From assembly GCF_026151205.1 (NCBI RefSeq), contig NC_087073.1, forward strand, positions 21,356,837-21,420,836: a stretch of DNA of 64,000 bases. The letters are read 5' to 3'. Shown here piece after piece: positions 32,901 to 41,888 of the stretch; positions within the stretch are counted from its first letter, which is position 1, and each line of letters begins with the position of its first letter. This DNA comes from Bolinopsis microptera. Its lineage: Eukaryota > Ctenophora > Tentaculata > Lobata > Bolinopsidae. Both the position numbers and the translations under genes were made by a program. Below the pieces are notes generated by a model, which was not told the origin of the DNA, searched no databases, and was given only the letters and a program-made list of their open reading frames with translations.

Positions 32901-33881
32901 TCCAATCAACGAATACAACTTTTGGCTCTAAGTTTGATGACCCTCAATTTTGTGCCGTCTTTGACAAGTTTCCTTTTGTCTGCCTTCAAGAACTCTCTGG
33001 CCAGTACATGAACATTAAACATCATTGTACCAGCGCTGTTTCTTTTCGCGCAACAATGAGTGCAGAGTGACCTGACCAAGGCGACTGTAAACAAAATATG
33101 TATTGTCTATTGACTTGTTAATTTAAATCAAAAGTACGGAGTTAAACTGGGCTAGATATAGGGTAGAGTTCACATGTTCTGTAAATCATAGCTGGTGGAT
33201 CAAATCACTAATTATACGTCACATCACTAATTATACGTCATACGATCTGACCCCTAATAATCGGGGGCCCCCCTTTGTCGTGCAGCCTCTAAAACATACC
33301 AACTTATGAATTCTAATTTCAGATTGATCAGCTGAGAATTGGAATCCAGACTCTAGCCAGTAGCGCAGCTCCCCTCGGTAAAGTACTGGATTATCTGCAA
33401 GAAGATCTGGACAGTATGCAGAAAGAACTCGAAAATTGGCGGTCTGAGAACAAGTACCATGAAACGGCTATCAAAGCTGAAGAGAGGTAATGAAACCATT
33501 GCCATCCAAATTTTGAAATTTCGTAATTCTACATTCATCAATTGCTGCAACGCCAATCAGTCCAATTTTGACATTTTTCAACAAATTCAAGTTATTTATT
33601 TCAGTCACATGGAGAAAACGTTGGAGCCTCTCAAAGATCAGCTAGAGGATACTGAACAGCAGATAATCGACATGGTGAGAGTTTGTCAGTTTTCTGATTT
33701 TGGAATGGTACAGCAGGGTGTCAGAATTATTTGCGTGTTTGAAATTTTATGTGTATTTTATATGCTGACCGCTATTACCACATTTCAGATCAACAAGATC
33801 AACACGATGAAGTGCAACATTCACAACAACGACCAAAAGATAGGCCAGATGTTATCGACGATGAGCTTCAGTGCTTCATGA
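17917..33881 (+). CDS. TRAF3IP1: IFT54 / TRAF3-interacting protein 1 (MIP-T3)
   Basis: Subunit of the intraflagellar transport B complex; the family binds tubulin/microtubules through its N-terminal domain and is needed for cilium assembly. Fifteen exons keep frame (1875 nt, 624 aa; human is about 690): 17917-18042, 18214-18282, 18405-18453, 19219-19331, 19488-19546, 21186-21639, 21797-21929, 22028-22117, 30055-30133, 30726-30815, 31628-31847, 32014-32079, 33323-33486, 33605-33674, 33789-33881. The N-terminal domain (about 1-140) has [39 protein letters not shown] and [20 protein letters not shown]. Exon 6 is Lys/Glu/Arg/Ser-rich with an alanine run. Then comes the conserved [15 protein letters not shown]. 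The C-terminal coiled coil begins [20 protein letters not shown]. Intron 11 appears to be GC-AG (CAG/GCAAGT). Exon 8 boundaries are the least certain. Intron 8 (7.9 kb) contains a transporter gene. Confidence 0.93.
19896..19934. repeat. 39-bp GTTCGACA hairpin, copy 1
   Basis: Perfect 14-bp arms TGTCGAACTAAAGT / ACTTTAGTTCGACA around the 11-nt loop GCGCTACCTGG. It lies in IFT54 intron 5 among further GTTCGACACGTAC motifs (19830-19965). Confidence 0.85.
20310..20348. repeat. 39-bp GTTCGACA hairpin, copy 2
   Basis: Arms TGTCGAACTAGAGT / ACTCTAGTTCGACA, loop ACGCTACCTGG. Relative to copy 1 one base changed in each arm, at paired positions, so the stem stays perfect. A half stem recurs at 21084-21097. 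Confidence 0.85.
20381..21077. mobile_element. TTAA-flanked inverted-repeat element (non-autonomous)
   Basis: About 697 bp in IFT54 intron 5. It is flanked by TTAA on both sides (20377-20380, 21078-21081), with termini GGGGGCAGGGGGTC / GACCCCC...CTGCCCCC. The inverted arms are long (GATAGAGGGGAGTGATATCT, then TGTTTTTGGTCCCATGG and their complements), with a second nested pair TTCTAAGAACCATTTAGAAA. TTAA duplication is the mark of piggyBac- and Kolobok-type transposases (family knowledge). No transposase ORF is present. Confidence 0.8.
23358..23375. repeat. Poly-C tract
   Basis: C run of roughly 18 nt preceded by GTCGACA in IFT54 intron 8, one of several long C or G homopolymers in the window. 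Confidence 0.85.
24140..24440. repeat. Two diverged direct repeats of about 170 bp
   Basis: Shared landmarks in order: GACTT(C/G)AATTTTAGCTTAAAAT, then CATATTTATATACAACTTAT with its near copy CACATTTATATACAACTTAT, and AAGATATTGACAAAAA-type sequence. Probably remnants of an old repeat; no coding content. Confidence 0.6.
26570..27850 (+). CDS. Major facilitator superfamily transporter (SLC18-like), nested gene
   Basis: Intronless 426-aa membrane transporter, in the same orientation as IFT54 and wholly inside its intron 8. The ATG at 26570 overlaps a CACGTG box. About 12 hydrophobic segments follow a short hydrophilic N-terminus. Segment 1 [20 protein letters not shown], then the loop [18 protein letters not shown] and segments 4-5 with [17 protein letters not shown] and [18 protein letters not shown] resemble the DHA1/SLC18 branch (vesicular amine and polyamine carriers; family knowledge). 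The C-terminal half has [19 protein letters not shown], typical of the MFS TM11 region. Substrate cannot be told. Codon use is more GC-rich than the flanking intron. A retroposed origin is possible. Confidence 0.85.
   Translation: MTSSRSDKPVTAPLIQRGGPDKNPPNHFKTALLCVISLTLGLVQTIPLAILIPESLNLGLSTAQASLILAAWPASSLLVLLIQPLMNRLKTPLYLILTALINSAGFCSFYYSVTVPQYYLYLAVLARFTCGTTLFLINNKTAVGITEHLRGNVSKSSTLWEVFNSAGQACGAYLGSVLDSKIGFPLSMAVSGGTILVTVVILSCFYPRDYGRVDESTDTSTRDTYRLYVSRDMLIYCWCPMVCIGGCMVYVEGIITEFYLKEFLKSLQFGGVLIGVSGIVYCISATVIGLLRERWASLTIIGLVLGLFGCGVVLPFIGPMVSPPGQFKLYLSVATFNLLGVCSCAIQLNSLTVSAAALTKILDSQTAMSVSLNAVNVAYNLGAFVGPIIAGNLLTWFGFSEVFAIGAPFFILAAVIVGVAHVRQPR
27851..28156. other. 3' flank of the nested transporter gene
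   Basis: AT-rich sequence within IFT54 intron 8, presumably the transporter 3' untranslated region. No further feature is seen before the transposon. Confidence 0.5.
28157..29908. mobile_element. 1.75-kb transposon with poly-G/poly-C ends and 8-bp target duplication
   Basis: Flanked by the 8-mer ATACTAAC on both sides (28149-28156 and 29909-29916). The left end is a run of about 28 G followed by CCAATGGCATAAAATGG; the right end is CCATTTATGCCATTGGCCCC followed by a long C run, so the termini are inverted. Just inside both ends lies the same ATGGCATAAAATGG triplet repeat and a palindrome of CTCCATTTTCTCCATTTTATG type. The core holds about five copies of a 230-250-bp unit, the left ones inverted relative to the right ones. 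An 8-bp duplication is typical of hAT-type insertion. ORFs here are repeat artefacts and no transposase is present. Confidence 0.85.
28560..29735. repeat. Internal 230-250-bp repeat array (inverted and direct copies)
   Basis: The unit contains GATCTCGGAAGGCAGGCCTC, GAGCTCGGAATCGG, TACGGGAGGTACTTATC and GGCCGAAAATATTTTTTCGG. Copies at about 28565-28730 and 28830-28900 are reversed relative to those at about 29040, 29290 and 29540. The array is confined to the transposon. Confidence 0.85.
31397..31446. repeat. C-rich tract in IFT54 intron 10
   Basis: About 50 bases of almost pure C/G (GGGGAGCCCCTCC... and CCCCCCGGCCCCCACCCC) in otherwise AT-rich DNA. The tract is G4-capable on the minus strand and has no coding content. 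Confidence 0.6.
32664..33280. mobile_element. Terminal-inverted-repeat element carrying a LINE-like fragment
   Basis: About 617 bp in IFT54 intron 12. The inverted termini of about 85 bp start CGACAAAGGGGGGCCCCCGA and contain TTAGGGGTCAGATC and two copies of GACGTATAATTAGTGAT; the complement ends at 33280. Between them lies sequence resembling the junction of two retrotransposon ORFs (32867-33070). No transposase is visible and the target duplication is not clear. Confidence 0.75.
32867..33070 (+). pseudogene. Truncated AP-endonuclease start of a non-LTR retrotransposon
   Basis: The ORF reads [10 protein letters not shown] and, after a gap, [14 protein letters not shown]. This matches the conserved opening of LINE endonuclease domains (SWNIxS, then a hydrophobic run ending in LQE). 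It then breaks off at once, with no reverse transcriptase. A short ORF end ([13 protein letters not shown]-stop at about 32785-32823) precedes it, like the end of an ORF1. This is a dead internal fragment trapped between the inverted repeats. Recognition rests on a short motif. Confidence 0.5.
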
Positions 33882-34430
33882 TACTATCTAACCTTCAACA
33901 GTAAGATTGTCTTGCTTCTAGCTCAGTCAGATGAACCAGATTGCAACTACCCGGGTCTAAGTCCGGGGTCAGTGTAATTGTACTGCCGGCAGTACAGACA
34001 GCAGTTTACTCGTGTATTTGTGTCATTGTTTATATCAAATTGGACCGAGCTACCCTAAGATTTAGCAGATTTGTTGTTTTGTTGCTTTTATGTCGGCCAG
34101 AATCTGATAACTAAATACTTCAGAGTTAATTTCCCTTACTATTATGGTTTTGAGAAAACTTTTGCTCGACTGACTGGAGAACACCAAGCTGCAACCAGTT
34201 TAGATTGTTTGGTATTGTTTTAAACATGTCCCTTTGGAATGTACTTTTTTGTGATTTATATAAAAGAGGGTAATAAATTGTACAAATTTTACATTCCTTA
34301 AAATAGATAAAATTTCATACAAAGTTTATCTCACATAAAACCCAGGGCGACTAACTTTAACGCGTAAATCACTAAAAAACTACATCTGAATAAAAACGAA
34401 GTACAAGCTCATTTTCAAAGTTTCCACAAT
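33882..34430. other. Convergent intergenic region (IFT54 / zinc-finger gene)
   Basis: The two flanking genes run tail to tail. AATAAA on the plus strand near 34271 is a likely polyadenylation signal for IFT54. Nothing else is seen. Confidence 0.55.
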
Positions 34431-37190
34431 TCACACAGAAATATCAGAACCATCTCCCATTCCAAATACCACTGAATGTTGTCCGGACAAAACTTTACTT
34501 CTCTCCTGCTTCATAGAAGTTAATCTCATATAAGTTTCATCGCACTGTCCCGTTACATCAAGTGGAGAAAGGTCAATGAAAGGTTCTCCCTCAATTTGGC
34601 CGCCCAAAACAAAGTTCATGTCGTGTTTGCTGGTGATATTATGACTTGGGTTGATCCCCTGGTTCCCTTGCGATGTGTTCTGAATGTAGTTTTGCTCTTC
34701 CATCTGATCCTCGTAGAACTGGTCATCTTTTAGATCATCCTCGTCCTCCTACAGAGAAAGCACAGTATTATCAAAGATAAGGGGTTGAATTGTGGCTTAT
34801 AAAATCAAGCACTTGATCCTTGAGCTCACCGGATGATGGTATTAATAACAGGCGAATTCCGATTATGTTCTAAGTACTAAACTGAGCCTTACTTACCGGT
34901 AAAAGTGGTACATCTCCACGTTTCTTTCTCTCCGGACACTTTTCAGTGTGTCTCCTCAAGTTGGAGTAATGTGGGAAGGTGGCCAGGCAGAACCGGCAGC
35001 TTTTCTGGCAGCCCCGCTGAGAATGGGACCTGATGTGCCGGACCAGGTGGGACGACTGGTTGAAAGATGTAGGACACATGTGACACGTATAGGGGCGACT
35101 CTGTAACGAACATTTAGAATTAGGTTACAGAATCTGTAATTCTAATATTTCTAATATTATTCACGAGAGGCAATCAATTTTCCTGAACGACTTTAGTATG
35201 CTGGTGGTATTGATTACTCAGGTACTTACTCTGGTGTGTATCCGGAGATGTCTCTTCAAATTAGAGGGGTCTCCAAACCCTCTGCTACAGTATTGGCAGA
35301 TGTGTGGCTTCTCTCCAGTGTGCAGATTCATATGTACCTGACAAATTTAGTTACTCTATTATGTCAAGCCAATAACAGGGTAACTATAACCTTGAATCAT
35401 GGAGTAATGATCAGTTATTCAAAAGAAGCCCTACGAGTCTCACCTTTAGTGAACTGTTACTGGGAAAAGTTTTCCCGCAAAAGTTGCAGATATTGTTCCC
35501 TTTTCCATTCGAGTCGTCTAAGTCCTCTGGGACTGCCTCAGTACGAGTGCAGCTTCTTCTGTTGATCCTAGCTATTGGATCACTTGTTGGAGAGATCTTC
35601 TGGTTGTCTGGCTTGTTTTCGTTTCTCGGTCTCCTGAGAATATGTAAATGGATTGGTCAAACAATCAATGCAATAGTAGGAAATTATCTCGGATTAATCC
35701 AAAATGTACCTCGTTCAACTTAAATAAACAAAGGCAAAAGGATAGAGTTCTTGTTTTTTAACTAACCTGAATTTGTATCGTTTGTTGACTGATCTAGTTT
35801 CCTCTTGCGGGGTCTCTTCAACTGGACCCGCTTCCCCCGCACACTGTTCCTCCTCATCCTTCTTCCCCTGGTACAAGTTCTCTGCTATGTTGATCACACT
35901 GAGTGACTTGTACATGTTACAAACGTCCACAAACATCTGGTGTTTGGTCGCATCGTCCATGTTGTTTATATTCTCATCAGACTGATCTACAAAGGACATG
36001 AAGACTGTCCTGACTTTATCCAGAGCCCCGGGGTCGGGAGGGCCGGGTTGGTGGAGTGTGGGAGTCAGGCCTGGTCCTGCAGTGAGGGGAGTTAGATTGT
36101 GGTACTCAGGAACCATCTGATCTGAAGGCATTATACAACCTGGGGGCGGGACTATCTGTCCTTCGTTAAGCAGCTCTATCTGTGTTGTCATGTTAGGATC
36201 ACTGAACTGTCCTTCTATCTGAGCTGCCATGGCTGCAGGGAGTCCAGTATCTTTGTTGCTCGGCTTCCACTCTCTGAAACTGCTATTTTGGCGTCCCCGC
36301 AGGTTTGGGATGGTAGTTTCAGGCTGAATGTCCATTGCAGGGAACCCCCCTCTCATCTGAAGCTGTTGAGCATTCTGGGTATCTTGTAACATCTGCTGAT
36401 CTGCCAACGAAAATCCAGTTAAGTTGTAATCTTCTTTACCAGCAAGACTGTACGGACTGATTTTATCAAATAGGCTAGGATCAACAGTTTGGCCCCAGCT
36501 AGCTTGATAAGCTTGCTCGATGGGAGATAGTTTCTTGTCGCTGGACATATCCATCATGTTGGTTGTGGGGTACTGCATAGAGTATCCGTCGTAATTCTGA
36601 TACATGTTGTTATTGAGCTGTTGCTGGTACATTGCTGAGTTATCGGAAGGGATCCCGCACAAGTTAGCCACATCATTGAGGGTATAATAGTCACTTGGAG
36701 AGCGGTACAATCCCGGGGCGGTGTCTGTAGTCGGGGTCATGTAGTCAAGTGACGACAAGTTTTGGTCATCAATCTGGGCCATGTTTAGATTGAAACCATC
36801 GTCCATCTGAAGTGCCTGACTCAAGGCAATGTCTTTCTGGAGTATCTTGGAAAGCTCCTCGGGTTTGTTAGGTTCGTACATTCCGTACTGATCTACATAA
36901 CCCTGACCCTGAAACTTCTTGAGACCACTCAGAGGATCGTTGTCTTGCTCGCTGTAGGGGGAGGGTGAGGGGGTGGGAGAGACGGGGGCTGGTATTCCAT
37001 AGTCTGGGGGAGGGATGTAGAGTGGCATATTTTGATAAACTGGGCCTGCCATGTAATTGGTCTTCACCTGACCTGGCACTGTCATGGTTTGACGAGGTTT
37101 CATAAATGATTGGGCAGTTCCGTCGTCATATAAGCTGGCTAGAAATGGCTCTGGTTGTTGAACAAGGAGGTTTGGATCTTGCTGTGGCAT
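34431..37190 (-). CDS. C2H2 zinc-finger transcription factor
   Basis: Five coding exons on the minus strand: 37190-35767, 35633-35444, 35337-35230, 35100-34897 and 34748-34431 (2244 nt, 747 aa, in frame). Residues 1 to about 475 are a disordered Gln/Asn/Met/Pro-rich region suited to activation or repression. Four fingers follow: CNFCGKTF...HMNLH, the linker [14 protein letters not shown]...[13 protein letters not shown]...HIRSH, and CRFCLATF...HTEKC, where the last ligand is Cys (C2HC). An acidic tail (EDEDDLKDD) and a C-terminal region follow. I cannot assign it to a named family. The ATG at 37190 was chosen because upstream there is only a splice-acceptor-like ACAACAG, with no in-frame ATG, suggesting a 5'-UTR intron or trans-splice site. 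Confidence 0.82.
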
Positions 37191-37223
37191 GTTCAACCTG
37201 TTGGAGCTGTTGTCAGAATACAA

Positions 37224-38641
37224 GATTTAACAAACACTACATTTGTAACAGCTGACCAAATTATCGATCTATCAGTAACTTTGTACTTTCCAGATCGTAA
37301 AAGAAAGAAAAAGGTTAAACTAAAAAAGACTGAACTGGTTTTCTCCAATTTTATTGCAGTTTTTTCTTCAGAACTATTGAACTCATTTTTCATGACCGAA
37401 CTTTCCTGCTCCTAATCGGCCAAGCCAATTTGGATGTTGTAAACCTAATAATTACAAAATCAATCTCTGAATGTGAAACTTGGGGTCCAAATCACATAAT
37501 ATTAATCTCATCACTCAACATTTGCTCAATACTCCTGAGGTTTCTCATGTCCAAGGCTTAAAGTGTATTTGTGCTTCTATCAAAATAAACGCCCGATGCA
37601 ATGCTATAGATCTCAGATCACCCAAAACTGACTCAGACTCACTTATATTTTTGTGCCCAACAATTCAGAGTATAATAGTTGCATTATAATAATATGCCAT
37701 GTCATGACTGGTAACCAGAAGACTTTCCATAAAATGACTCTCATAGTAAGGAGTCTCCAATCCAAGGTAGGAGTCTCCCGATCCTATTAGAGACTACGGC
37801 AATAATTAATTGGAGACACCCAGTTCAGCCTTCACAAGTTGAAAGTCTCTCAAACAGAACGAAGAATTTAACAAACCGATTGATTTGTGTTAGCAGGCCC
37901 CTCTCTGTTCAGGAGAAGGAAGTGAGATCTCAACAGACCGGGTCACGTGGTCACTCAGCTAGGTCACGTGATGTCAGATTCAGACCAGGGACAGGTGCTG
38001 GAGGAGGAAACCACCCTTCGAGTGTATGTTACAATACATGCTCTGTTTTTAGAACGCTGTGTTAGCTGCAGCCTGAAATCATTGTATTAGTCACATGTGT
38101 TTATGTGATGAGCTTGCTGAAACATCGCAATGAACTTTCAAGGCTTAGTTTACGGATTGAGAAATCTGGATCAGAAACAAATTTGTCATTTAATGCAGTA
38201 CCTGTGGGAAAAAAACGTTCAGTTGAGGTAGCATTTCCGGAATTTGAGGGTGTATGTTTTGAGTGGATGGTGTTGGTTCAACAATCCCTCAACTCTTAGC
38301 TCTGTCGTAGGAAGTGTCCACTGTCCTGTACTTCAATTCGTAGAATTCTTGAAACACCATACTGCTGCACTTTGAGATAGTTAGTTTACATGTGATTTAT
38401 CAAACGAGTATTAAAGATGAATGGCAAACATTTAAGGGGCGTGATTTAACTCAAGTTTTAGTCTGAAATTTGTCAAGAAATAATGTAAACCACGCATATA
38501 ACCAACTCATAAGAAACAACCAAGTTAATACTCAAATGTAACATTAATCTATATGATTAAATTTGATTGATTAAAATTGTTCGGTAATGAAATTGGTCTA
38601 TCAATGCAAATGAGTAATGAGAGACCGGCCCGATTTATTAA
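37224..38641. other. Intergenic, no gene seen
   Basis: AT-rich; a short duplicated GAGTCTCC motif near 37750-37800 and a GGTCACGTG pair near 37940-37970 (E-box-like) are the only features noted. Open frames are short and unsupported. Confidence 0.5.
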
Positions 38642-39184
38642 TTATACATCAGGATCTTGCGAGAATCCGTTAAGAAGTTCACACATCAGAGCGAAAGCAT
38701 CGTTAATACCAAGAGGACTTTCACTGTCTACAGCTTTATCATTAAACATAGCACAGGCTCGGTCAGCGTTCCTGATTATTTCTATTTCTGAGAGCAAACC
38801 AGAGATCTCCTCGTGGTCGCCACGAGGCACTTCCCTCCAGAATTTCTTGACGTCCTCGCATGACCCTCCCAGATTGTTGACATCCATGTAATGTTCAATC
38901 AGTGTGGTCATCACTCTGTCCATCTTCAAGTCATACTCTTCCTCAGACGGTGCTGCCGGTTCTTTTTTGAACCAGTCAAAGACGTCCACGATGGTTGACC
39001 AATATGGCTGAAGTTTGTTCCGGAACCGAATGAAGAAGCTTTTGCGGACGAAATCCGGACCATCCGGAATTGACGATACACTTTTTTTGGCAGATGCTTT
39101 CGCCGACACAAACTTCATAGGAATTAATGGTACATTAGAAGGAGAAAATGGAATGAAGAAGTCTTTTTCGTTGGATGAAGCCAT
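38642..39184 (-). CDS. Hypothetical 180-aa protein, intronless
   Basis: Clean ATG-to-stop ORF. I do not recognise it. A basic, Ser-rich N-terminus (FVSAKASAKKSVSS) is followed by an aromatic-rich segment (FFIRFRNKLQPYWSTIVDVFDWF) and then an acidic, mostly helical C-terminal two-thirds (EEEYDLKMDRVMTTLIEHYM, DAFALMCELLNGFSQD). No membrane segment or signal peptide is seen. The size and intronless form recall the orphan ORF at 11589-12125, but I see no alignable similarity between them. Composition and the uninterrupted frame support a real, perhaps lineage-restricted gene. Confidence 0.62.
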   Translation of the reverse strand: MASSNEKDFFIPFSPSNVPLIPMKFVSAKASAKKSVSSIPDGPDFVRKSFFIRFRNKLQPYWSTIVDVFDWFKKEPAAPSEEEYDLKMDRVMTTLIEHYMDVNNLGGSCEDVKKFWREVPRGDHEEISGLLSEIEIIRNADRACAMFNDKAVDSESPLGINDAFALMCELLNGFSQDPDV

Positions 39185-40172
39185 GAATGATATGAGGATG
39201 AACTAGCTAACCTAGGTAAGGAGTTGTGAGTGAATGAAAACATTGTTATAGGTTGGGATTTAACAATACCTAGAAAACACATACGTTGAGACCGCGCCCA
39301 ATGATACTTTCGATGTTGCCGCCATTTCACATTTGAAGGCGGGAAATTTGGTACGCACGAACCTCACTAAATTAGCTGCAGAAATCCCGGAAAACTGGGG
39401 AATTCGGGAGGAGGTTATGTCACAGAAAGGGTGTCAAAGGTCTGCATGTATTAACGGCAATGTCGAGTTGAACAGATGCCAAGTTTTCCTGCAAAATCAC
39501 AATATTGACAGATCTTTGCCAACTGTTCGATCGATGGTGCTTAATAATGAGCGCGCGGGAAATTTAGCACTGGAGTGAATGTGATGGTTTAAGTATACGG
39601 CCGCGCACGAATTCTGCTAGTATCATTAGATGTTATTCTCAAGATGTCCCATATTATACAAATGAAACGCGCCACATTCAAGCATCTCATAATTAACATT
39701 ATTTAAACAATTTAAGTCGGAGACTTAATGATATACAACAGAATAATGATAACTAATAAGTCTTATTGTTAAGATAGATAATTCGAATAGATCCAATAAT
39801 TCATTTTAGACAACTGGAGACGAAATGGTTAAATTCTCCATTCACGTCTAACACGATTATAAAGGAACTAGCAAAACTGTAAACAGATCTTCGTAATCTC
39901 GATACAAGCCATAGAAAGGCAGAAAACTGTTGAGCTTCGTTGAGCCCGAACAAACTCGTAAAATTCGCATAGTCAGGTTTTAAGATGGATAAAATACGCT
40001 GTTTCGGCAGACATACAATGAACGGTTATAACTCAAAACAAACAATTCGTCGACATTTTATCATTTGATTTTGGCTAACTGATTTTGGTTGTAACAGCTG
40101 TAGACTTGGTACTGTTCATGCTGCTGTAACAATCACACCATCAGGTTTGTTGGAAGGAGGAAGATGGCCTGC
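39185..40172. other. Intergenic, no gene supported
   Basis: Contains an 81-codon plus-strand ORF (39333-39578) with no recognisable content and otherwise AT-rich sequence. It probably includes the promoter of the 180-aa ORF and the H2A.Z 3' end. Confidence 0.45.
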
Positions 40173-41318
40173 TTAGGAAGATTTCTGAGATTGCTCCTTC
40201 TTTCCGATCAGGGACTTGTGAATGTGAGGAATTACACCACCGCCAGCGATAGTTGCTCGAATCAGTGTGTCCAATTCTTCGTCACCCCTGAAATTATTTG
40301 TAACTTTAGTTCAAATTTTAGTGAAAAGAGAGGGACTGTACGCATGAAACTTCTGTTTTTGGCGTGATGATCTGACCACATGGTCTCTTGGAATTCGATA
40401 AGTTCATGAATTCCAAGAATTTCAGCCTTTCAAGGAAAACATTGGATCGGTCATTGTTTAATAACCGATAACCTAGGTTATTTAATATCTAAGTTAAAAC
40501 TGTACGACACATCTTAGAAAAACATATCTTAGACTTTAAAGTGCAAACCAACCTGATGGCAAGCTGTAAATGTCTGGGGGTAATCCTCTTGACTTTCAGA
40601 TCTTTGGAGGCATTTCCCGCCAATTCCAGCACCTCAGCTGTCAGGTATTCTAAGATAGCGGCGCTGTAAACTGCAGAAGTAGCCCCAACTCGCCCTCGCC
40701 TCGTCGTCTGAGATTTCATGTACCTGGAATCACGTACGTTAGTTCTAATCACGCTCCAGGTACGTACGTTCTATATAGTACGTTCTATAATAGTACCTTA
40801 TCAGACTATTCAGCATTAGCATTAGTACTTGTTTGAAGAGTTATTTCAAGGGATAATGTTATTAAGTATACAGTGTATGATGTATTTATTAAGTATACAG
40901 TGCAAGTGTATGATGGATCTAAGTAACAACACCTCAGATAATACACAACTAAGTGTTGTAAATTCAGCATGTAAATGTACGAGCTGCAGGTAGCCTGTAA
41001 CTCTGAGCTGTTACACTACTACCAATAACACTTCATCAACACGTCATACTACCAGCTCAGGTAGCCATTACACCAGCACACCTGCTCAACCAAAACAAAA
41101 CCCCGCACAATTTAAAAATGCCCCCACAATGTAATCTGATACATGCCCCTCGTGAAGGGTGTCAGCACGGCGCCCCCCCCCCCCCCCCCCCCCCCAGCAC
41201 GGCTGTAATGAACTGACCTGTGAATACGGCCCACAGGGAACTGGAGACCCGCTCGCATAGATCTGGACATGGCTTGCTCTCTAGGTTTAGAATCCTTGCC
41301 AGCCTTCCCGCCCGCCAT
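40173..41318 (-). CDS. H2AZ: Histone H2A.Z
   Basis: Replacement histone variant deposited at promoters by SWR1/SRCAP-type remodellers. Three exons: 41318-41218, 40723-40553, 40287-40173 (387 nt, 128 aa, the usual H2A.Z length). The fold is complete: [32 protein letters not shown], then the H2A.Z-specific [20 protein letters not shown], the extended acidic-patch helix [20 protein letters not shown], and a tail [10 protein letters not shown]. The Met at 41318 (MAGGKAGKD) is preferred over an in-frame ATG 18 bases upstream because it gives the family N-terminus. Introns identify it as a replacement variant, not a replication-dependent histone. Intron 1 contains a C run of more than 20. Confidence 0.95.
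41171..41195. repeat. Poly-C tract in H2A.Z intron 1
   Basis: C run of more than 20 nt, a poly-G on the transcribed-RNA sense of H2A.Z, about 20 bases inside the intron 1 donor. The position is like that of the poly-G in the DAZ-like introns. Confidence 0.88.
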
Positions 41319-41336
41319 GTTTCTTTTACCTGCCAT

Positions 41337-41888
41337 GCTACTGTAGGGGGTATGGTTAGTGTGGTTGTAGGGGGTGTGGTTAGTGTGGTTGGAAAGGATA
41401 TTCTATGGTGATATTATTATTGGTTAATATAATTGTTGTGGTATTTTGTAGGTTAGTGAAACAAGTGAGTTGTAAAAGTCAATAAATTAAATACAAAAAT
41501 CATCTCTGATATAAACAGTTATCTCACAAATTGTCTACCCAATAAATAACATAAAGTTGCCATGAAAATAAATCAACAAGAGGATTACAAGAATCGCTCG
41601 AATGTACAATACACCAGTGTATTGCCGGCATAACTTGCAAGCTGCACCACAACAACAGGGAAATGCCTCACTTATCATGTACGGTGCCTTCCGGGAGAAC
41701 CAATGGCCCAGTACCAAGGGCCGTGACGGTACGTGGTGTTTAGTTCGGCCAACTTATCTACTGAGACCTAGTGGCTTTCAGACTTTCAGAGCCACAAACC
41801 TTCAAACCTTATTGTGATGTCAGGTAACAAAACAAAGCACTAACAACGAACGAGGAATGTATCAGGTAAACATCCCCACATTTACCCC
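41337..41888. other. Intergenic between H2A.Z and the mL37-family gene
   Basis: Contains the H2A.Z promoter; CCCCCTACAG sits four bases from the upstream in-frame ATG. A short tandem GGGGGT(A/G)TGGTTAGTGTGGTT repeat lies at about 41345-41390. No gene is seen. Confidence 0.5.

Noticed and set aside
39333-39578. 81-codon plus-strand ORF
   Set aside because: No recognisable features; it lies in the upstream region of the opposite-strand orphan gene.
41336-41336. Upstream in-frame ATG of H2A.Z adding MAGKRN
   Set aside because: Starting at 41318 gives the conserved N-terminus and exactly 128 residues.
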